A program made the translations under genes and the position numbers. Positions 16,140-25,186 of a stretch of 64,000 nucleotides of DNA are shown in pieces (within the stretch, counting starts at the first letter, position 1; the number at the start of each line of letters is the position of its first letter). A model generated the notes under the pieces. It was not told the DNA's origin. It searched no databases and was given only the letters and a program-made list of their open reading frames with translations. Source of the stretch: Microbacterium sp. CGR2 (GTDB taxonomy: Bacteria; Actinomycetota; Actinomycetes; Actinomycetales; Microbacteriaceae). The stretch spans positions 3,162,001 to 3,226,000 of the forward strand of contig NZ_RBHX01000001.1 of the NCBI RefSeq assembly GCF_003626735.1. Reading direction: 5' to 3'.

Positions 16140-17063
16140 TCATGTCGTGCGGGGATCCGCTCCGCGTGTTTCGAGCCGATGCCAGAGGGCCCAGAACTGC
16201 AGCGCAGTGACCGCGGTGAACCCCACGGCGAGGGCGTGCGCACCGAGGTAGGCGGTGTAGTCGGTGGCTTCATTCGGCATCGAGTAGTCAACGCCCCGCA
16301 GAGTAGGAACCATCCACAGGAAAGCGCCGAGTGCGAGGAACCCCACAGCGGCGCAGCTGAGCAAGACACCGAGGACGATCCGCCCACGCCGGGTGGGCCC
16401 TGTGTACGGGACGATCACCCCTTTTCTGGCGAGCCACCACGAAGCGAGACAGGCGCACAGCAACGCGACGGCGTCCGCGCCGAGAGTGTCGCTCAGTCGG
16501 TGCCACTTCGCAGTGACGGTGAAGGCGCCGATGCCCACTGCCCATGTCAGGGTGAGGAAGAGTGTGACGCCACGCCAGCGATACGGGACGACGATGAGCG
16601 CGGCGAACAGCACTGTCATCGCGATCGTCGTGTGGCCACTCGGGAAACTGTTGTGCACGAAGTCGCCAGTGACGTCGACGAGGGCGGGTCTGGGCAGGAC
16701 GAACCGCTTGAGGGTCTGTGTGATCACCTGGCCGAGCACGATGACGCCGACGCCTGCGATGGCGAGGTCGATCCGTCTGCGCAGCAGACCGATGAGGGCA
16801 ACGACGGTCGCGGCGACGGCGAGGGATACGACGGTGATGTCCCCGAGCGCCTGACTCGCCGCTGACAGTTCCTCGCTGTTCGCCTGGTCCGCCCCGCGGA
16901 GCGCAGCGTTCTCGAGAGCCTGCCCTCCCTGCGTGAGCACGGCAAGAACGTAACTGATCACAAGTACAACGACCGCTGCAGCCGCTGCGAAGAGCCAGCG
17001 CTTGTCGTGAGACGAAGATTGCGGGGCTGGCGACCCGCTACGGCGGGCATCGTGTGAAGCCAT
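16140..17063 (-). CDS. PAP2-family phosphatase, membrane
   Basis: A 307-aa membrane phosphatase. A first spanning helix at about residues 24-45 and several later helices surround the PAP2 signatures TLKRFVLPRP, FPSGHTT and AKWHRLSDTLGA, which carry the conserved Lys/Arg, the PSGH motif and the catalytic His/Asp. The C-terminal third adds two or three extra helices not needed for catalysis. The ATG lies 6 nt after TAAAAT on the minus strand, indicating a leaderless transcript. The substrate is probably a lipid pyrophosphate. Confidence 0.86.
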   Translation of the reverse strand: MASHDARRSGSPAPQSSSHDKRWLFAAAAAVVVLVISYVLAVLTQGGQALENAALRGADQANSEELSAASQALGDITVVSLAVAATVVALIGLLRRRIDLAIAGVGVIVLGQVITQTLKRFVLPRPALVDVTGDFVHNSFPSGHTTIAMTVLFAALIVVPYRWRGVTLFLTLTWAVGIGAFTVTAKWHRLSDTLGADAVALLCACLASWWLARKGVIVPYTGPTRRGRIVLGVLLSCAAVGFLALGAFLWMVPTLRGVDYSMPNEATDYTAYLGAHALAVGFTAVTALQFWALWHRLETRGADPRTT

Positions 17064-17237
17064 GCCCGGATTTTATCCGGACCTGCCGGTGCGGTCGCCG
17101 CCCTGCCATCAAACCGCACGTCCGCAAGGAGTTCCTCGCGATCCACTCGTTTTCTTGGTCGGGTTTCTGTCATCCTTATCGCTAGGAGGCCGATGCTCCC
17201 CGTGCAGGCGAGCACGACCTTCTAAGGGGGGTGGCAC

Positions 17238-19043
17238 GTGAACGAGAGCACAAGCGACGCCGGGCCGGAATCGCTCGCGCGAACGCCGGAAGTGCAGCGG
17301 GCGCAGCAGTTGCAGGAGATGTCACCGCGCTTCCGTGAGGCGCTCGACACCACCCGGCACGACCGCGTCGGCGCAGACTGGGCAGGCGGGCTCCCCGCGC
17401 AGTACGGCGTTGCACCTCGCATCCGGATCGGCCGGACCAAGTGGTTCAACCTCTTGTGGCTGGTGCCGATCGGCGTGGCTCTGATGATCGCCGGGATCGC
17501 AATCGCACGCGGGATTGTCGACCTCCCCGCGGTGCGCGACTTCATGCGGACGTATCCCGGAGCGTCCGAGCTGCCGGAGGGGACGCCCGAGGGCTTCCCA
17601 GCCTGGTTGGCTTGGCAGCACTGGCTCAACGTCTTCTTCATGGTCTTCATCGTGCGGTCGGGGCTGAGCATCCTCGCCGACCACCCGCGGCTGTATTGGA
17701 CGCGACACTCGACGCCGGGCAAGGAGTGGTTCCGCATGCAGCGGCCCGTGCCGGACGACCCCACGTACACGGCGAAGGGCGATTCGCTCACGCTGCCTGA
17801 CGGCGTCGGACTGCCCGGTCGACGGCATTCGATCGGCCTCGCCCGGTGGTGGCACCTCGGCGTGGACGTGCTGTGGCTCGTGAACGGACTCGTGTTTGTC
17901 GTGCTTCTGCTCGTCACCGGGCGATGGGCGCGCATCGTGCCGACGAACTGGGACATCATCCCGAATGCGATCAGCGCAGCGGTCCAGTACCTCTCTCTCG
18001 ACTGGCCGATCGAGGCTGGTTGGACGAACTACAACGCCCTGCAGCTCATCGCCTATTTCATCACGGTGTTCATCGCCGCACCGCTGGCCCTCATCACCGG
18101 GCTCGGCATGTCGCCGGCGCTGTCGACCCGTTTCAAGCGCATCAGCCGCGTGTTCAACATCCAGTTCGCCCGGTCGCTGCACTTCTTGGTGCTCTGCTGG
18201 TACGTGATGTTCGTCATCGTGCACGTCGCGCTCGTCTTCGCGACGGGGGCGCTGCGCAACCTCAACCACATGTACGCCGGCAACGACACCGAGTCCTGGA
18301 CCGGATTCTGGATATTCTTGGCCACATCCGCGGTGCTCGCCCTTGTGTGGGTCGCGGCATCGCCGGTCACCTACCGGTACCCGCGGGCGGTTCGCCGCTT
18401 CGGGATCGCGCTCATCGGCCCCGTGCAGCGGCTCTTCGAACACATCGACGCGAAGCCCGGCAGCTATACCGAGAACGACATCTCACCGTACTTCTGGTCG
18501 AACGGGAAAGTTCCCGACAGCGACGAGTACCGCATCTCGCAGGAGAACGGGTTCCGTGACTACCGGCTCAGCATCGGCGGGCTGGTTGAGAACCCGGTGT
18601 CGCTGAGCCTCGACGACCTCCATGATCTGGCGCACCATGAACAGATCACGCAACACTTCTGCATCCAGGGGTGGTCTGGCGTAGCGAAGTGGGGCGGCGT
18701 ATCGATGTCGACCGTCCTCGACCTCGTCCGCCCGAAGCCCGAGGCGAAGTGGGTCGTCTTCTACTCCTTCGCCGAGGGACCCGAGGGCGGGCTGTACTAC
18801 GACGCGCACGACATTGACCTCATGAGGCACCAACTGACAATGCTGGCCTACGACATGAACGGCGAGCCACTCACCTTCTCGCACGGGGCTCCCCTTCGGC
18901 TCCGCAACGAGCAGGAACTCGGCTTCAAGATGGTCAAGTGGATCCAGGGGATCGAGTTCGTCGAGCGCTTCGAAGAGGTCGGCGGAGGCCTCGGCGGCTA
19001 CAACAACGATCACGAATTCTTCGGATACCGGCAGTCGATCTGA
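17238..19043 (+). CDS. Cytochrome b561-like membrane domain fused to a YedY/sulfite-oxidase-type molybdopterin domain
   Basis: A 601-aa fusion. Residues about 65-410 form a membrane cytochrome b561/hydrogenase-type b-haem domain (helices near 71-95, 125-145, 205-230, 268-290, 312-338 and 352-374, with candidate haem-ligand His in WQHWLN, RWWHLGVD, SLHFLVL and VIVHVAL). Residues about 440-600 match the oxidoreductase molybdopterin-binding domain of MsrP/YedY, with Cys475 in QHFCIQGWSGVAKWGGVSM as the expected molybdenum ligand. One chain thus joins a membrane electron carrier to a Mo active site, a job split between YedZ and YedY in E. coli. No Tat signal is seen; the side of the membrane is uncertain. 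GTG start with an AAGGGGGG ribosome binding site. Confidence 0.85.
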   Translation: MNESTSDAGPESLARTPEVQRAQQLQEMSPRFREALDTTRHDRVGADWAGGLPAQYGVAPRIRIGRTKWFNLLWLVPIGVALMIAGIAIARGIVDLPAVRDFMRTYPGASELPEGTPEGFPAWLAWQHWLNVFFMVFIVRSGLSILADHPRLYWTRHSTPGKEWFRMQRPVPDDPTYTAKGDSLTLPDGVGLPGRRHSIGLARWWHLGVDVLWLVNGLVFVVLLLVTGRWARIVPTNWDIIPNAISAAVQYLSLDWPIEAGWTNYNALQLIAYFITVFIAAPLALITGLGMSPALSTRFKRISRVFNIQFARSLHFLVLCWYVMFVIVHVALVFATGALRNLNHMYAGNDTESWTGFWIFLATSAVLALVWVAASPVTYRYPRAVRRFGIALIGPVQRLFEHIDAKPGSYTENDISPYFWSNGKVPDSDEYRISQENGFRDYRLSIGGLVENPVSLSLDDLHDLAHHEQITQHFCIQGWSGVAKWGGVSMSTVLDLVRPKPEAKWVVFYSFAEGPEGGLYYDAHDIDLMRHQLTMLAYDMNGEPLTFSHGAPLRLRNEQELGFKMVKWIQGIEFVERFEEVGGGLGGYNNDHEFFGYRQSI

Positions 19044-19051
19044 CCAATGGC

Positions 19052-19399
19052 CTAGGCGTCGCTGGCGCCACCGCTGTGGATGAGACGTACCTCGACTCCC
19101 CCGCGACCACGGACTTCGGGGTTCGTGGCGGCGATGGCCAGTGCCTCGTCCCAGTCAGATGCGTCGATGACGTACACGCCGGCGACGACTTGCGGAGCAT
19201 CGACGAACGGACCCTCGCTGATTCCGTCCGCGCGGATCGACCGCGCCATCGCACGGGGTGTGAATGCGAAAGCCGCGCGCAGCGCACCGGACTCGGCGAG
19301 GGCTTCCCCGTGTCCGTTGGGCTCGGCCAGATCCTCGTCTGTCGCGTCGAGGGCATGGGCGGAGTCTTCGGTGTAGATGAGAACGGCGAATCGGGGCAT
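19052..19399 (-). CDS. DGPF/YCII-family protein 2
   Basis: A 115-aa YCII-related (DGPF, COG3795) protein: MPRFAVLIYTED at the N-terminus, EGPFVDAPQVVAGVYVIDAS (a Glu variant of the DGPF motif) and a ferredoxin-like fold pattern. The ATG has an AGGAGATCCAC ribosome binding site. It is the last gene of the ECF42 operon, 40 nt after the sigma factor gene. DGPF proteins are consistent genomic partners of ECF42 sigma factors; their biochemical role is not settled. Confidence 0.85.
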   Translation of the reverse strand: MPRFAVLIYTEDSAHALDATDEDLAEPNGHGEALAESGALRAAFAFTPRAMARSIRADGISEGPFVDAPQVVAGVYVIDASDWDEALAIAATNPEVRGRGGVEVRLIHSGGASDA

Positions 19400-19439
19400 G
19401 TGGATCTCCTGGTTCGGTGAGCGGATGGGTTTTGGAGCT

Positions 19440-20678
19440 TCATTGGCGAGCACTGCGTTGGTGATGTGTGCCTCCGTCCCGCTGCGCGGTCAGATAGGCG
19501 ATCTCTGCGGTGTTGCCAGCGAGCCGGATCGCGGCGTCGCACGCCTCGCGAGACGCCGCGTCACGTCCGAGTCGCCGCAGCAGGTGGGCACGAGCGGCGT
19601 GAAAAGAGTGGTACTCCGTCAGCTCGGGTGCGAGCTCGTCGATGAGGGAGAGCCCAGCCTCGGCCTCATCGCGCTCGCTGATCGCGATGGCGCGGTTGAG
19701 CCGCACGATGGGCGATCCATCCAGTCGCATCAGTTGGTCATAGAGCGCGACGATCTGCGTCCAGTCGGTCGCGTGGCCGTCGGTGTGCACGGCGTTGATC
19801 GCGGCCAGCAGCTGGTAGCGGCCGGGTGCGACGCCGGAGTTCAGCCGCTCACGGACGAGGGCGTGACCTTCCGAGATCAGAGCCGAATCCCACAGACCGC
19901 GGTCCTGGTCAGCCAGAGGAATCAGAGCGCCGTGTCGCGACACTCGCGCCGGCCGGCGTGCCTCGGTGAGCAGCATGAGAGCCAGTATCCCGGTCACTTC
20001 GCCGTCGTCGGGCAGCAGCCGGTGCAGCAACCGCGTGAGGCGGATCGCCTCGGCAGTCAGTTCCTCCCGCACGGGTGCCGTATCGGACCCGGTCGCGAGA
20101 TATCCCTCGTTGAAGATCAAGAAGAGCACCGCGAGCACTCCGGAGACGCGGCGCGGAAGATCGCCTGAAGAGGGCATCCGATAGGGAATCCCCGCGGTGG
20201 CGATCTTCGCCTTCGCGCGCGTGATCCGCGCGCCCATCGTCGTGTCCTGCACGAGGAATGCGCGGGCGATCTCGCTGACGGTCAGCCCGCCGACCATTCG
20301 GAGCGTCAGCGCGACACGGGCCTCCATCACGAGCGCCGGGTGGCAGCAGATGAAGACCAACCGCAGACGGTCGTCGTCGATCGCACCGAGAGGCTCGGTC
20401 CTGGTGACGTACAAGAGTTCAGCCTCCCTGTGTCGGGCGTCGCGGCTGCTCTCGCGTCGGATCCGGTCGATGGCTTTGCGGGTCGCCGTCAGAGTGAGCC
20501 ACGCCCCGGGGTGGGGTGGGATGCCGTCCCGCGGCCAACGCTCCGCCGCAGTCACGAATGCTTCCGCGGCAGCCTCCTCGGCGGTGTCGAGATTCCCGAA
20601 CCGTCTCGCGAGCGTCGCCACGACCCGCGCCCACTCCTCGTGGTGGCTGCGCGCCAGGGCTTGCTGGACATCGCTCAT
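19440..20678 (-). CDS. ECF42-type RNA polymerase sigma factor with C-terminal extension
   Basis: A 412-aa extracytoplasmic-function sigma factor. Region 2 is in the first about 80 residues (ATLARRFGNLDTAEEAAAEA, WLTLTATRKAIDRIRRE); region 4 is at about 110-165 (VALTLRMVGGLTVSEIARAF). A long C-terminal extension of the DUF6596 type (about 180-285) is followed by helical repeats (RYQLLAAINAVHTDG, SPIVRLNRAIAISE), a hallmark of the ECF42 group. It overlaps the upstream DGPF gene by 4 nt (ATGA), and a second DGPF gene follows. No anti-sigma factor is adjacent, as known for ECF42, where the extension is thought to control activity. Likely positively autoregulated through the promoter at 21649-21676. 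Confidence 0.9.
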   Translation of the reverse strand: MSDVQQALARSHHEEWARVVATLARRFGNLDTAEEAAAEAFVTAAERWPRDGIPPHPGAWLTLTATRKAIDRIRRESSRDARHREAELLYVTRTEPLGAIDDDRLRLVFICCHPALVMEARVALTLRMVGGLTVSEIARAFLVQDTTMGARITRAKAKIATAGIPYRMPSSGDLPRRVSGVLAVLFLIFNEGYLATGSDTAPVREELTAEAIRLTRLLHRLLPDDGEVTGILALMLLTEARRPARVSRHGALIPLADQDRGLWDSALISEGHALVRERLNSGVAPGRYQLLAAINAVHTDGHATDWTQIVALYDQLMRLDGSPIVRLNRAIAISERDEAEAGLSLIDELAPELTEYHSFHAARAHLLRRLGRDAASREACDAAIRLAGNTAEIAYLTAQRDGGTHHQRSARQ

Positions 20679-21010
20679 CGGGGCGGAGCCAGCACCGGAC
20701 GCACCTCGAGGCGGCGGTTGCAGGCTTTCGACCCCTCGGCCATCAGCTCGAGCGCGACGTCGAGGTCGGGGGCTTCGATGATCCAGAAGCCGGCGGCCCA
20801 CTCTTTGCTCTCGATGAACGGCCCGTCGATGAAGACAGGTTGGTCGCCGCGTCCGTCGATCACGGTCGAGATCGTCGGGTCGGCCAGCCCGGCCGCGAAG
20901 ACCCAGTTGCCATTCGCGATCAGCCGATCGTTGAAGACGTGAATAGCAGCCATTTCCTCCGCGGTTCCGGAATCGCTGCGGTCGTCGATGACGTTCACCA
21001 GATACTGCAT
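20675..21010 (-). CDS. DGPF/YCII-family protein 1
   Basis: A 111-aa YCII-related protein with the exact motif IDGPFIESKEWAAGFWIIEA and the N-terminal MQYLVNVIDD strand. It lies 16 nt after the DHFR-like gene and overlaps the sigma factor gene by 4 nt, so all are co-expressed. The conserved Asp in DGPF and neighbouring residues form the presumed active or ligand site of the family; the reaction is unknown. It may act as the sensing partner of the sigma factor (inference). Confidence 0.87.
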   Translation of the reverse strand: MQYLVNVIDDRSDSGTAEEMAAIHVFNDRLIANGNWVFAAGLADPTISTVIDGRGDQPVFIDGPFIESKEWAAGFWIIEAPDLDVALELMAEGSKACNRRLEVRPVLAPPR

Positions 21011-21026
21011 GGGGTGATCCTCTCAC

Positions 21027-21623
21027 TCAGGCGTACTCGGGGCGACCGGCCACCCGATAGGTGAGACCGACCACTCCCGTGCTGAACACCTGGGTGTCCA
21101 ACAGCTCGAGCCCGAAGTCGGACCCGCTTTGCGGGAACAGGCGCGTGCCCTCGCCCACGATGACCGGGAACTGGACGAGGTTGATCTCATCCACCAGCTC
21201 GTTCTCCAGCAGCCAACGCGCGAGCTGTGTGCTCCCCACCAGCAGCAACTCGCCACCGCGTTGAGCTTTGAGTCGGCGGATCTCCGCGACGATATCGCCC
21301 GAGATCACCTCGGTCTGCTCCCAGGCCGGATCGATCAGGGTGCGGGACACGACGTACTTCGGCTTCGTGCTGATCGCTTCGCCGAACCCGTCATCGGCGC
21401 TGCGAGCACCCCAGAAGGTCGCGAACAGGTCGAACGTCTTGCGGCCCATCAGGAACGCGTCGGGACGCCGCCATGTGTCCAGGATGTACCGCTCGCTCCC
21501 CTCATCACCGAGCGGAAGCGCCCAGCCGCCGCGGGTGAAGCCAGGATCCATCTCCTCGTTGTTGCCGCCGTTCGCCTGTGCCACGCCGTCAAGGGTGACC
21601 TGCAAGCTGATGGTGAGTTTCAT
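21027..21623 (-). CDS. Dihydrofolate reductase/RibD C-terminal domain-family protein
   Basis: A 198-aa protein of the RibD-C/DHFR-like reductase fold: MKLTISLQVTLDGVAQANGG at the N-terminus, DAFLMGRKTFDLFATFW (NADPH-binding region) and GGELLLVGSTQLARWLLEN then VDEINLVQFPVIVGEGTRLF. Such proteins are common in DGPF/ECF42 loci and are annotated as dihydrofolate reductase family without proof of folate turnover. The ATG has an AAAGGATTTC ribosome binding site. It is the first gene of the operon, 26 nt downstream of the predicted ECF -10 element. Confidence 0.87.
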   Translation of the reverse strand: MKLTISLQVTLDGVAQANGGNNEEMDPGFTRGGWALPLGDEGSERYILDTWRRPDAFLMGRKTFDLFATFWGARSADDGFGEAISTKPKYVVSRTLIDPAWEQTEVISGDIVAEIRRLKAQRGGELLLVGSTQLARWLLENELVDEINLVQFPVIVGEGTRLFPQSGSDFGLELLDTQVFSTGVVGLTYRVAGRPEYA

Positions 21624-21648
21624 GGTGAAATCCTTTCTCTCACCACTG

Positions 21649-21676
21649 CTACGAACGCCGTGCGCGGTATTCGACA
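21649..21676 (-). promoter_or_regulatory. ECF42-like promoter of the DHFR-DGPF-sigma-DGPF operon
   Basis: On the minus strand: TGTCGA (21671-21676), a 17-nt spacer, then CGTAG (21649-21653), about 26 nt before the start codon of the first gene. ECF42 factors recognise a TGTCGA -35 element and a CGAC/CGTC-like -10. The -35 fits fully and the -10 in its first three bases. Its place before an operon that contains the sigma factor gene suggests autoregulation. Confidence 0.6.
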
Positions 21677-21875
21677 AGAAGCCGGAAATCCTTCGTGCGA
21701 GGAGATCTAGCCCAACCCCGTCGCCACTCGGATCAGTGTTGCCGGCGCCCGCTCGACTTGGTCTCGCTGCTAGCGATCGTTTTCGGCGCGATCGGGTTCT
21801 AGCTCCGGGGCGGCGCAGGTCGGTGTCTGAGCGACAGCGTCATCAATGCAGCGGCTCGACGGTTAGCATGACGGG

Positions 21876-23294
21876 ATGCTGCTGCCTCGTGCGTCGCCTT
21901 CGTCTCTCGCCGTCTCCTCGAGGGCCGTGCAGCACTTTCTCGACGGGCTTGACGAGAAAGAGATCGAGTGTCACTCGCTGATGATCGTTCGGCAAGGCAG
22001 CGTGATTGCCGAGGGATGGTGGGCCCCGTACTCGGCGGACCGTCCTCATCTGCTGTACTCGCTCACCAAGTCCTTCACGTCGACTGCCGTCGGCATCGCG
22101 GTCGATGATGGTGCACTGAGCCTGGATGACCGCGTCATCGACGTGCTCAGTGAGTATGGCTCGGCGAAGCTCGACGAACAGGCTCGACGCCTCACAGTTC
22201 GCCACCTCCTCACGATGACAACCGGTCATCATGAGGACACGCTCGAGCAGGCGTGGGCGTCGAGTCCCGACGATCTCGTGCGCGGGTTCCTGGGCATGCC
22301 CTTCGAGGTGGTCGAAGGATCGCGGCATATGTACGACAACGCCACGACGTTCGTTCTCGCGCGGATGGTGGAACGAGTCACCGGGCGATCGCTGCCGGAC
22401 TTCCTCGACGAGAGGCTGTTCGCGCCGATGGGAATCCGACATACGGAATGGGATCGAGTCAGGACAGGAAAGGCCTTCGGCTTCCACGGTCTGCACCTGA
22501 CGACGGAAGCGATCGCAGCTTTCGGTGAGCTCATGAGAGTCGGTGGCGTGTGGCGCGGCCAGCGGCTCATATCACCGGAGTGGATCGCGGCGGCAACGGC
22601 ACACCAGGTGGAGAGCCGCCACTATTCCCCGGGCGCGACCGGTGAGGACTTCGAGGCCGGCTACGGCTACCAGTTCTGGATGTCGCGGCACGGTTTCCAC
22701 GGGAACGGGGCATTCGGACAACAATGCATCGTCGTCCCCTCGGCAGAGCTGGTCGTCGTGCTGACCGCTGCGCACGGCGAAGTGCGGCACGCGCAGGACG
22801 TGTTGGATCTTGCCTGGGATCGGCTCCTGCCGGGAATCGACGCTGCGGATGGCTCGGGAGACGATCTGCGACTTCGGAAGACGCTCGCGACGCTCGAGAT
22901 TCCGTCTGTCTCGGGTGCGGTCAGCGACGACCGCGGTCGGGCGGTGTTGGTCGATGATGCAGGGGGTACGTCGGCGCTCCCGGCGGGAACGCAAGTCACC
23001 GTCGAGCCGGACTCCGAGGGATGGCGTGTTCACCTCGGTTCCTCGTGCCTCCTCACGATCGGAAACGGCGCCTGGCGCGAGAGCCTGCCGCTCGGGCGCC
23101 CGGTGGCGGCATCAGGTGCGTGGTGCAACGGAACTTTCGTCGCGCACATCCGCCTCACGGCGACCCCACACGCTCTTCAACTCACTGTCGAGGACGAGGT
23201 CGCACGACTGGTCTGGCTCACTGTGCCGCTCACCAGCCCAGACCTCATGCGGCACCTGCGCTCACCACTGACTACCCGCCCTGACGTCGGGTGA
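21876..23294 (+). CDS. Class C beta-lactamase-family serine hydrolase
   Basis: A 472-aa serine hydrolase. The nucleophile motif S62-L-T-K65 (HLLYSLTKSFTS) and the second motif Y153-D-N155 (HMYDNATT) are present; the third motif may be HGNGAFGQ (near residue 275). It has no signal peptide and carries a C-terminal beta-rich domain of about 120 residues, so it is more like an esterase or peptidase (EstB, DD-peptidase-like) than a secreted beta-lactamase. The ATG lies 6 nt after TAGCAT, indicating a leaderless transcript. The substrate is unknown. Confidence 0.85.
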   Translation: MLLPRASPSSLAVSSRAVQHFLDGLDEKEIECHSLMIVRQGSVIAEGWWAPYSADRPHLLYSLTKSFTSTAVGIAVDDGALSLDDRVIDVLSEYGSAKLDEQARRLTVRHLLTMTTGHHEDTLEQAWASSPDDLVRGFLGMPFEVVEGSRHMYDNATTFVLARMVERVTGRSLPDFLDERLFAPMGIRHTEWDRVRTGKAFGFHGLHLTTEAIAAFGELMRVGGVWRGQRLISPEWIAAATAHQVESRHYSPGATGEDFEAGYGYQFWMSRHGFHGNGAFGQQCIVVPSAELVVVLTAAHGEVRHAQDVLDLAWDRLLPGIDAADGSGDDLRLRKTLATLEIPSVSGAVSDDRGRAVLVDDAGGTSALPAGTQVTVEPDSEGWRVHLGSSCLLTIGNGAWRESLPLGRPVAASGAWCNGTFVAHIRLTATPHALQLTVEDEVARLVWLTVPLTSPDLMRHLRSPLTTRPDVG

Positions 23295-23528
23295 GATTCG
23301 GCACTGTTCACCGGTGCGGAGCTCCAAGAGTGCGTCCGCCACAGATGATGCTGGCTCGGCGGTGCAGAACGTGTCCACCGCCGCCGGACAGGCGCACTGC
23401 GCAACTACCGAATACCGATAGCGGCCAACAGGGTTGTGTCCCGCTGCACGAGCCTGCGCGAAGGAACGCCAGAGACGGCGTTCGTATCGCTGCCTGGTGT
23501 GCGCCAAGAGCCTCGGTAGGGTCGAACG

Positions 23529-24455
23529 ATGGTCGACAAGCCCGCCGCAGACATCCGGATCGACGAGACCCTTGTCCGAGCCCTCGTCACAAGTCATGCC
23601 GCCCGACTCCCCCAGGGCGCCGCAGCACTCCCGTTGGAGAAGGTCGCAGAGGGTTGGGACAGCGAACTCTGGCGCCTGGGCCCGCATCTCGCGGTCCGGC
23701 TTCCGCGCCGTGAACCAGCAGCGGTTCTCGTGCTCAACGAGCAACGAGCGCTTCCGGGCATCGCGACGCGGATCGCGCCGACCGGTCTCCTGGTCCCCGC
23801 GCCGTTGGTCGTCGGCATCCCGAGTGCGCAGTTCCCGTGGCCGTGGTCGGTGGTGCCCTGGATGGAGGGTGTCTCAGGTATCGACGTTCCCCGCGAGCAT
23901 CGCGCCGGGTGGGCCGAGCCCCTCGCTGCCGCGCTCCACGCTCTTCACATTCCGGCACCCTCCGACCATCCCGTCAATCCCGTGCGCGGTCGCGCGTTGA
24001 GTACGCGCGACACGGTATTCGGTGAGCGGCTCGAGGCCCTGCGGCGAGCCGAGCTGGTCGACTCCGCCACGGCGACAGTGCTGGAACAGATCTGGCGCCG
24101 CGGTGTCACCGCCCCCATCTGGTCGGCTCCCGCGGTCTGGATCCACGGCGACCTGCATCCCGGAAACCTTGTCTCGCGTGACGACGCACTGCTCGGGATC
24201 ATCGACTTCGGCGACGTGACTGCGGGAGACCCGGCTTACGACCTCGCTGTCGCCTGGCTCGCCTTCGATGCATCCGGTCGCGAGCGCTTCCGCACCGCCA
24301 TCGGCACACAGTACGACGCCGAAACCTGGAAACGCGCACACGCGTGGGCGGCCGCCATCGGCGTGCTGCTTCTCGCCCACAGCGACGATGCTCCGGCCTA
24401 CCAGCATGCGGGCTACGAGGCGATCGCAGAAGTCGTCGACGACGGCCTCGACTGA
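23529..24455 (+). CDS. Aminoglycoside phosphotransferase (APH)-fold kinase
   Basis: A 308-aa phosphotransferase. The catalytic loop is WIHGDLHPGNLV (about residues 204-215), and the metal-binding loop IIDFGDVTAGDPAYDLA follows at about 222-238. An N-terminal lobe with GWDSELWRLGPHLAVRLPRR provides the nucleotide-binding Lys/Arg region. The family phosphorylates aminoglycosides, macrolides or small metabolites (homoserine, choline-like). The sequence does not show which; resistance cannot be claimed. The ATG follows TAGGGT by 6 nt, a leaderless start. Confidence 0.86.
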   Translation: MVDKPAADIRIDETLVRALVTSHAARLPQGAAALPLEKVAEGWDSELWRLGPHLAVRLPRREPAAVLVLNEQRALPGIATRIAPTGLLVPAPLVVGIPSAQFPWPWSVVPWMEGVSGIDVPREHRAGWAEPLAAALHALHIPAPSDHPVNPVRGRALSTRDTVFGERLEALRRAELVDSATATVLEQIWRRGVTAPIWSAPAVWIHGDLHPGNLVSRDDALLGIIDFGDVTAGDPAYDLAVAWLAFDASGRERFRTAIGTQYDAETWKRAHAWAAAIGVLLLAHSDDAPAYQHAGYEAIAEVVDDGLD

Positions 24456-24524
24456 GCCACGACCGCGGCCGACCCGCACGACAGAATGGGTCGAGTCGTC
24501 GATCCGAAGCAGTATGTTCGAGCT

Positions 24525-25184
24525 GTGGATCCGATAAGCGACTTCATTCCGGTGACCTGGGGCGCGATCCTCGGGGTCGCGCTCGTGGAGTTGGGCATGG
24601 CGGTGACCCCTGGGCCGAACATGGTGCACCTCGCGGCCCGGTCGGTGAGCCAGGGAACTCGGGCGGGATTCATCGCGCTGACGGGAACAGCCGTCGGATT
24701 CGTCGTCTATCTCGTGGCCGCAACGCTGGGACTCGCTGCCTTGTTCGCCGCCGTTCCTGCCGCTTTCCTGGTGGTCAAATTCGCCGGGGTGCTCTATCTC
24801 GGGTACCTGGCGTGGCAGCTGCTCCGACCCGGCGGCCGATCACCCTTCGACCCGGCGGAGGTCGCGCCGATCAACCCCGCGCGCTTGTTCGGCATGGGAC
24901 TCCTGACGAATCTGCTCAATCCCAAGATCGCGCTCCTGTACGCCGCCCTTCTCCCGCAGTTCATCGCCCCGGACAGGCCCATGTGGTCGCAGTTCATCGT
25001 GCTCGGCGTCGTACAGATCCTGGTGGGCGTCACGGTGAACGGCCTCGTGGTCGTCAGCGCGGGAAGCCTCGCCAGATTCCTGCGCGTCAGGCCGCGAGTG
25101 ATGCTGCTGCAGCGGTGGGTCGCCGGAACCTTCCTCGCCGGCTTCGCGGTCAAGCTGGCTTTCGAGCGCCAGCCGGCCACCTGA
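24525..25184 (+). CDS. LysE/RhtB-family amino acid exporter
   Basis: About 219 aa with six hydrophobic segments. The family signature ELGMAVTPGPNMVHLAARSV lies in the first helix region, and GMGLLTNLLNPKIALLYAAL, with the conserved NPK, is at about residue 120. Members export amino acids or related metabolites. Two starts are possible: ATG 24486 or GTG 24525. The GTG is preferred because it gives the usual short N-terminus and sits 6 nt after TATGTT, matching the leaderless pattern seen elsewhere. Confidence 0.87.
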   Translation: MDPISDFIPVTWGAILGVALVELGMAVTPGPNMVHLAARSVSQGTRAGFIALTGTAVGFVVYLVAATLGLAALFAAVPAAFLVVKFAGVLYLGYLAWQLLRPGGRSPFDPAEVAPINPARLFGMGLLTNLLNPKIALLYAALLPQFIAPDRPMWSQFIVLGVVQILVGVTVNGLVVVSAGSLARFLRVRPRVMLLQRWVAGTFLAGFAVKLAFERQPAT

Positions 25185-25186
25185 GG

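Noticed and set aside
23262..23744. A 160-codon minus-strand frame between the serine hydrolase and the kinase genes
   Set aside because: It overlaps the ends of both genes, lacks a start with ribosome binding site and its composition is not that of a coding region.
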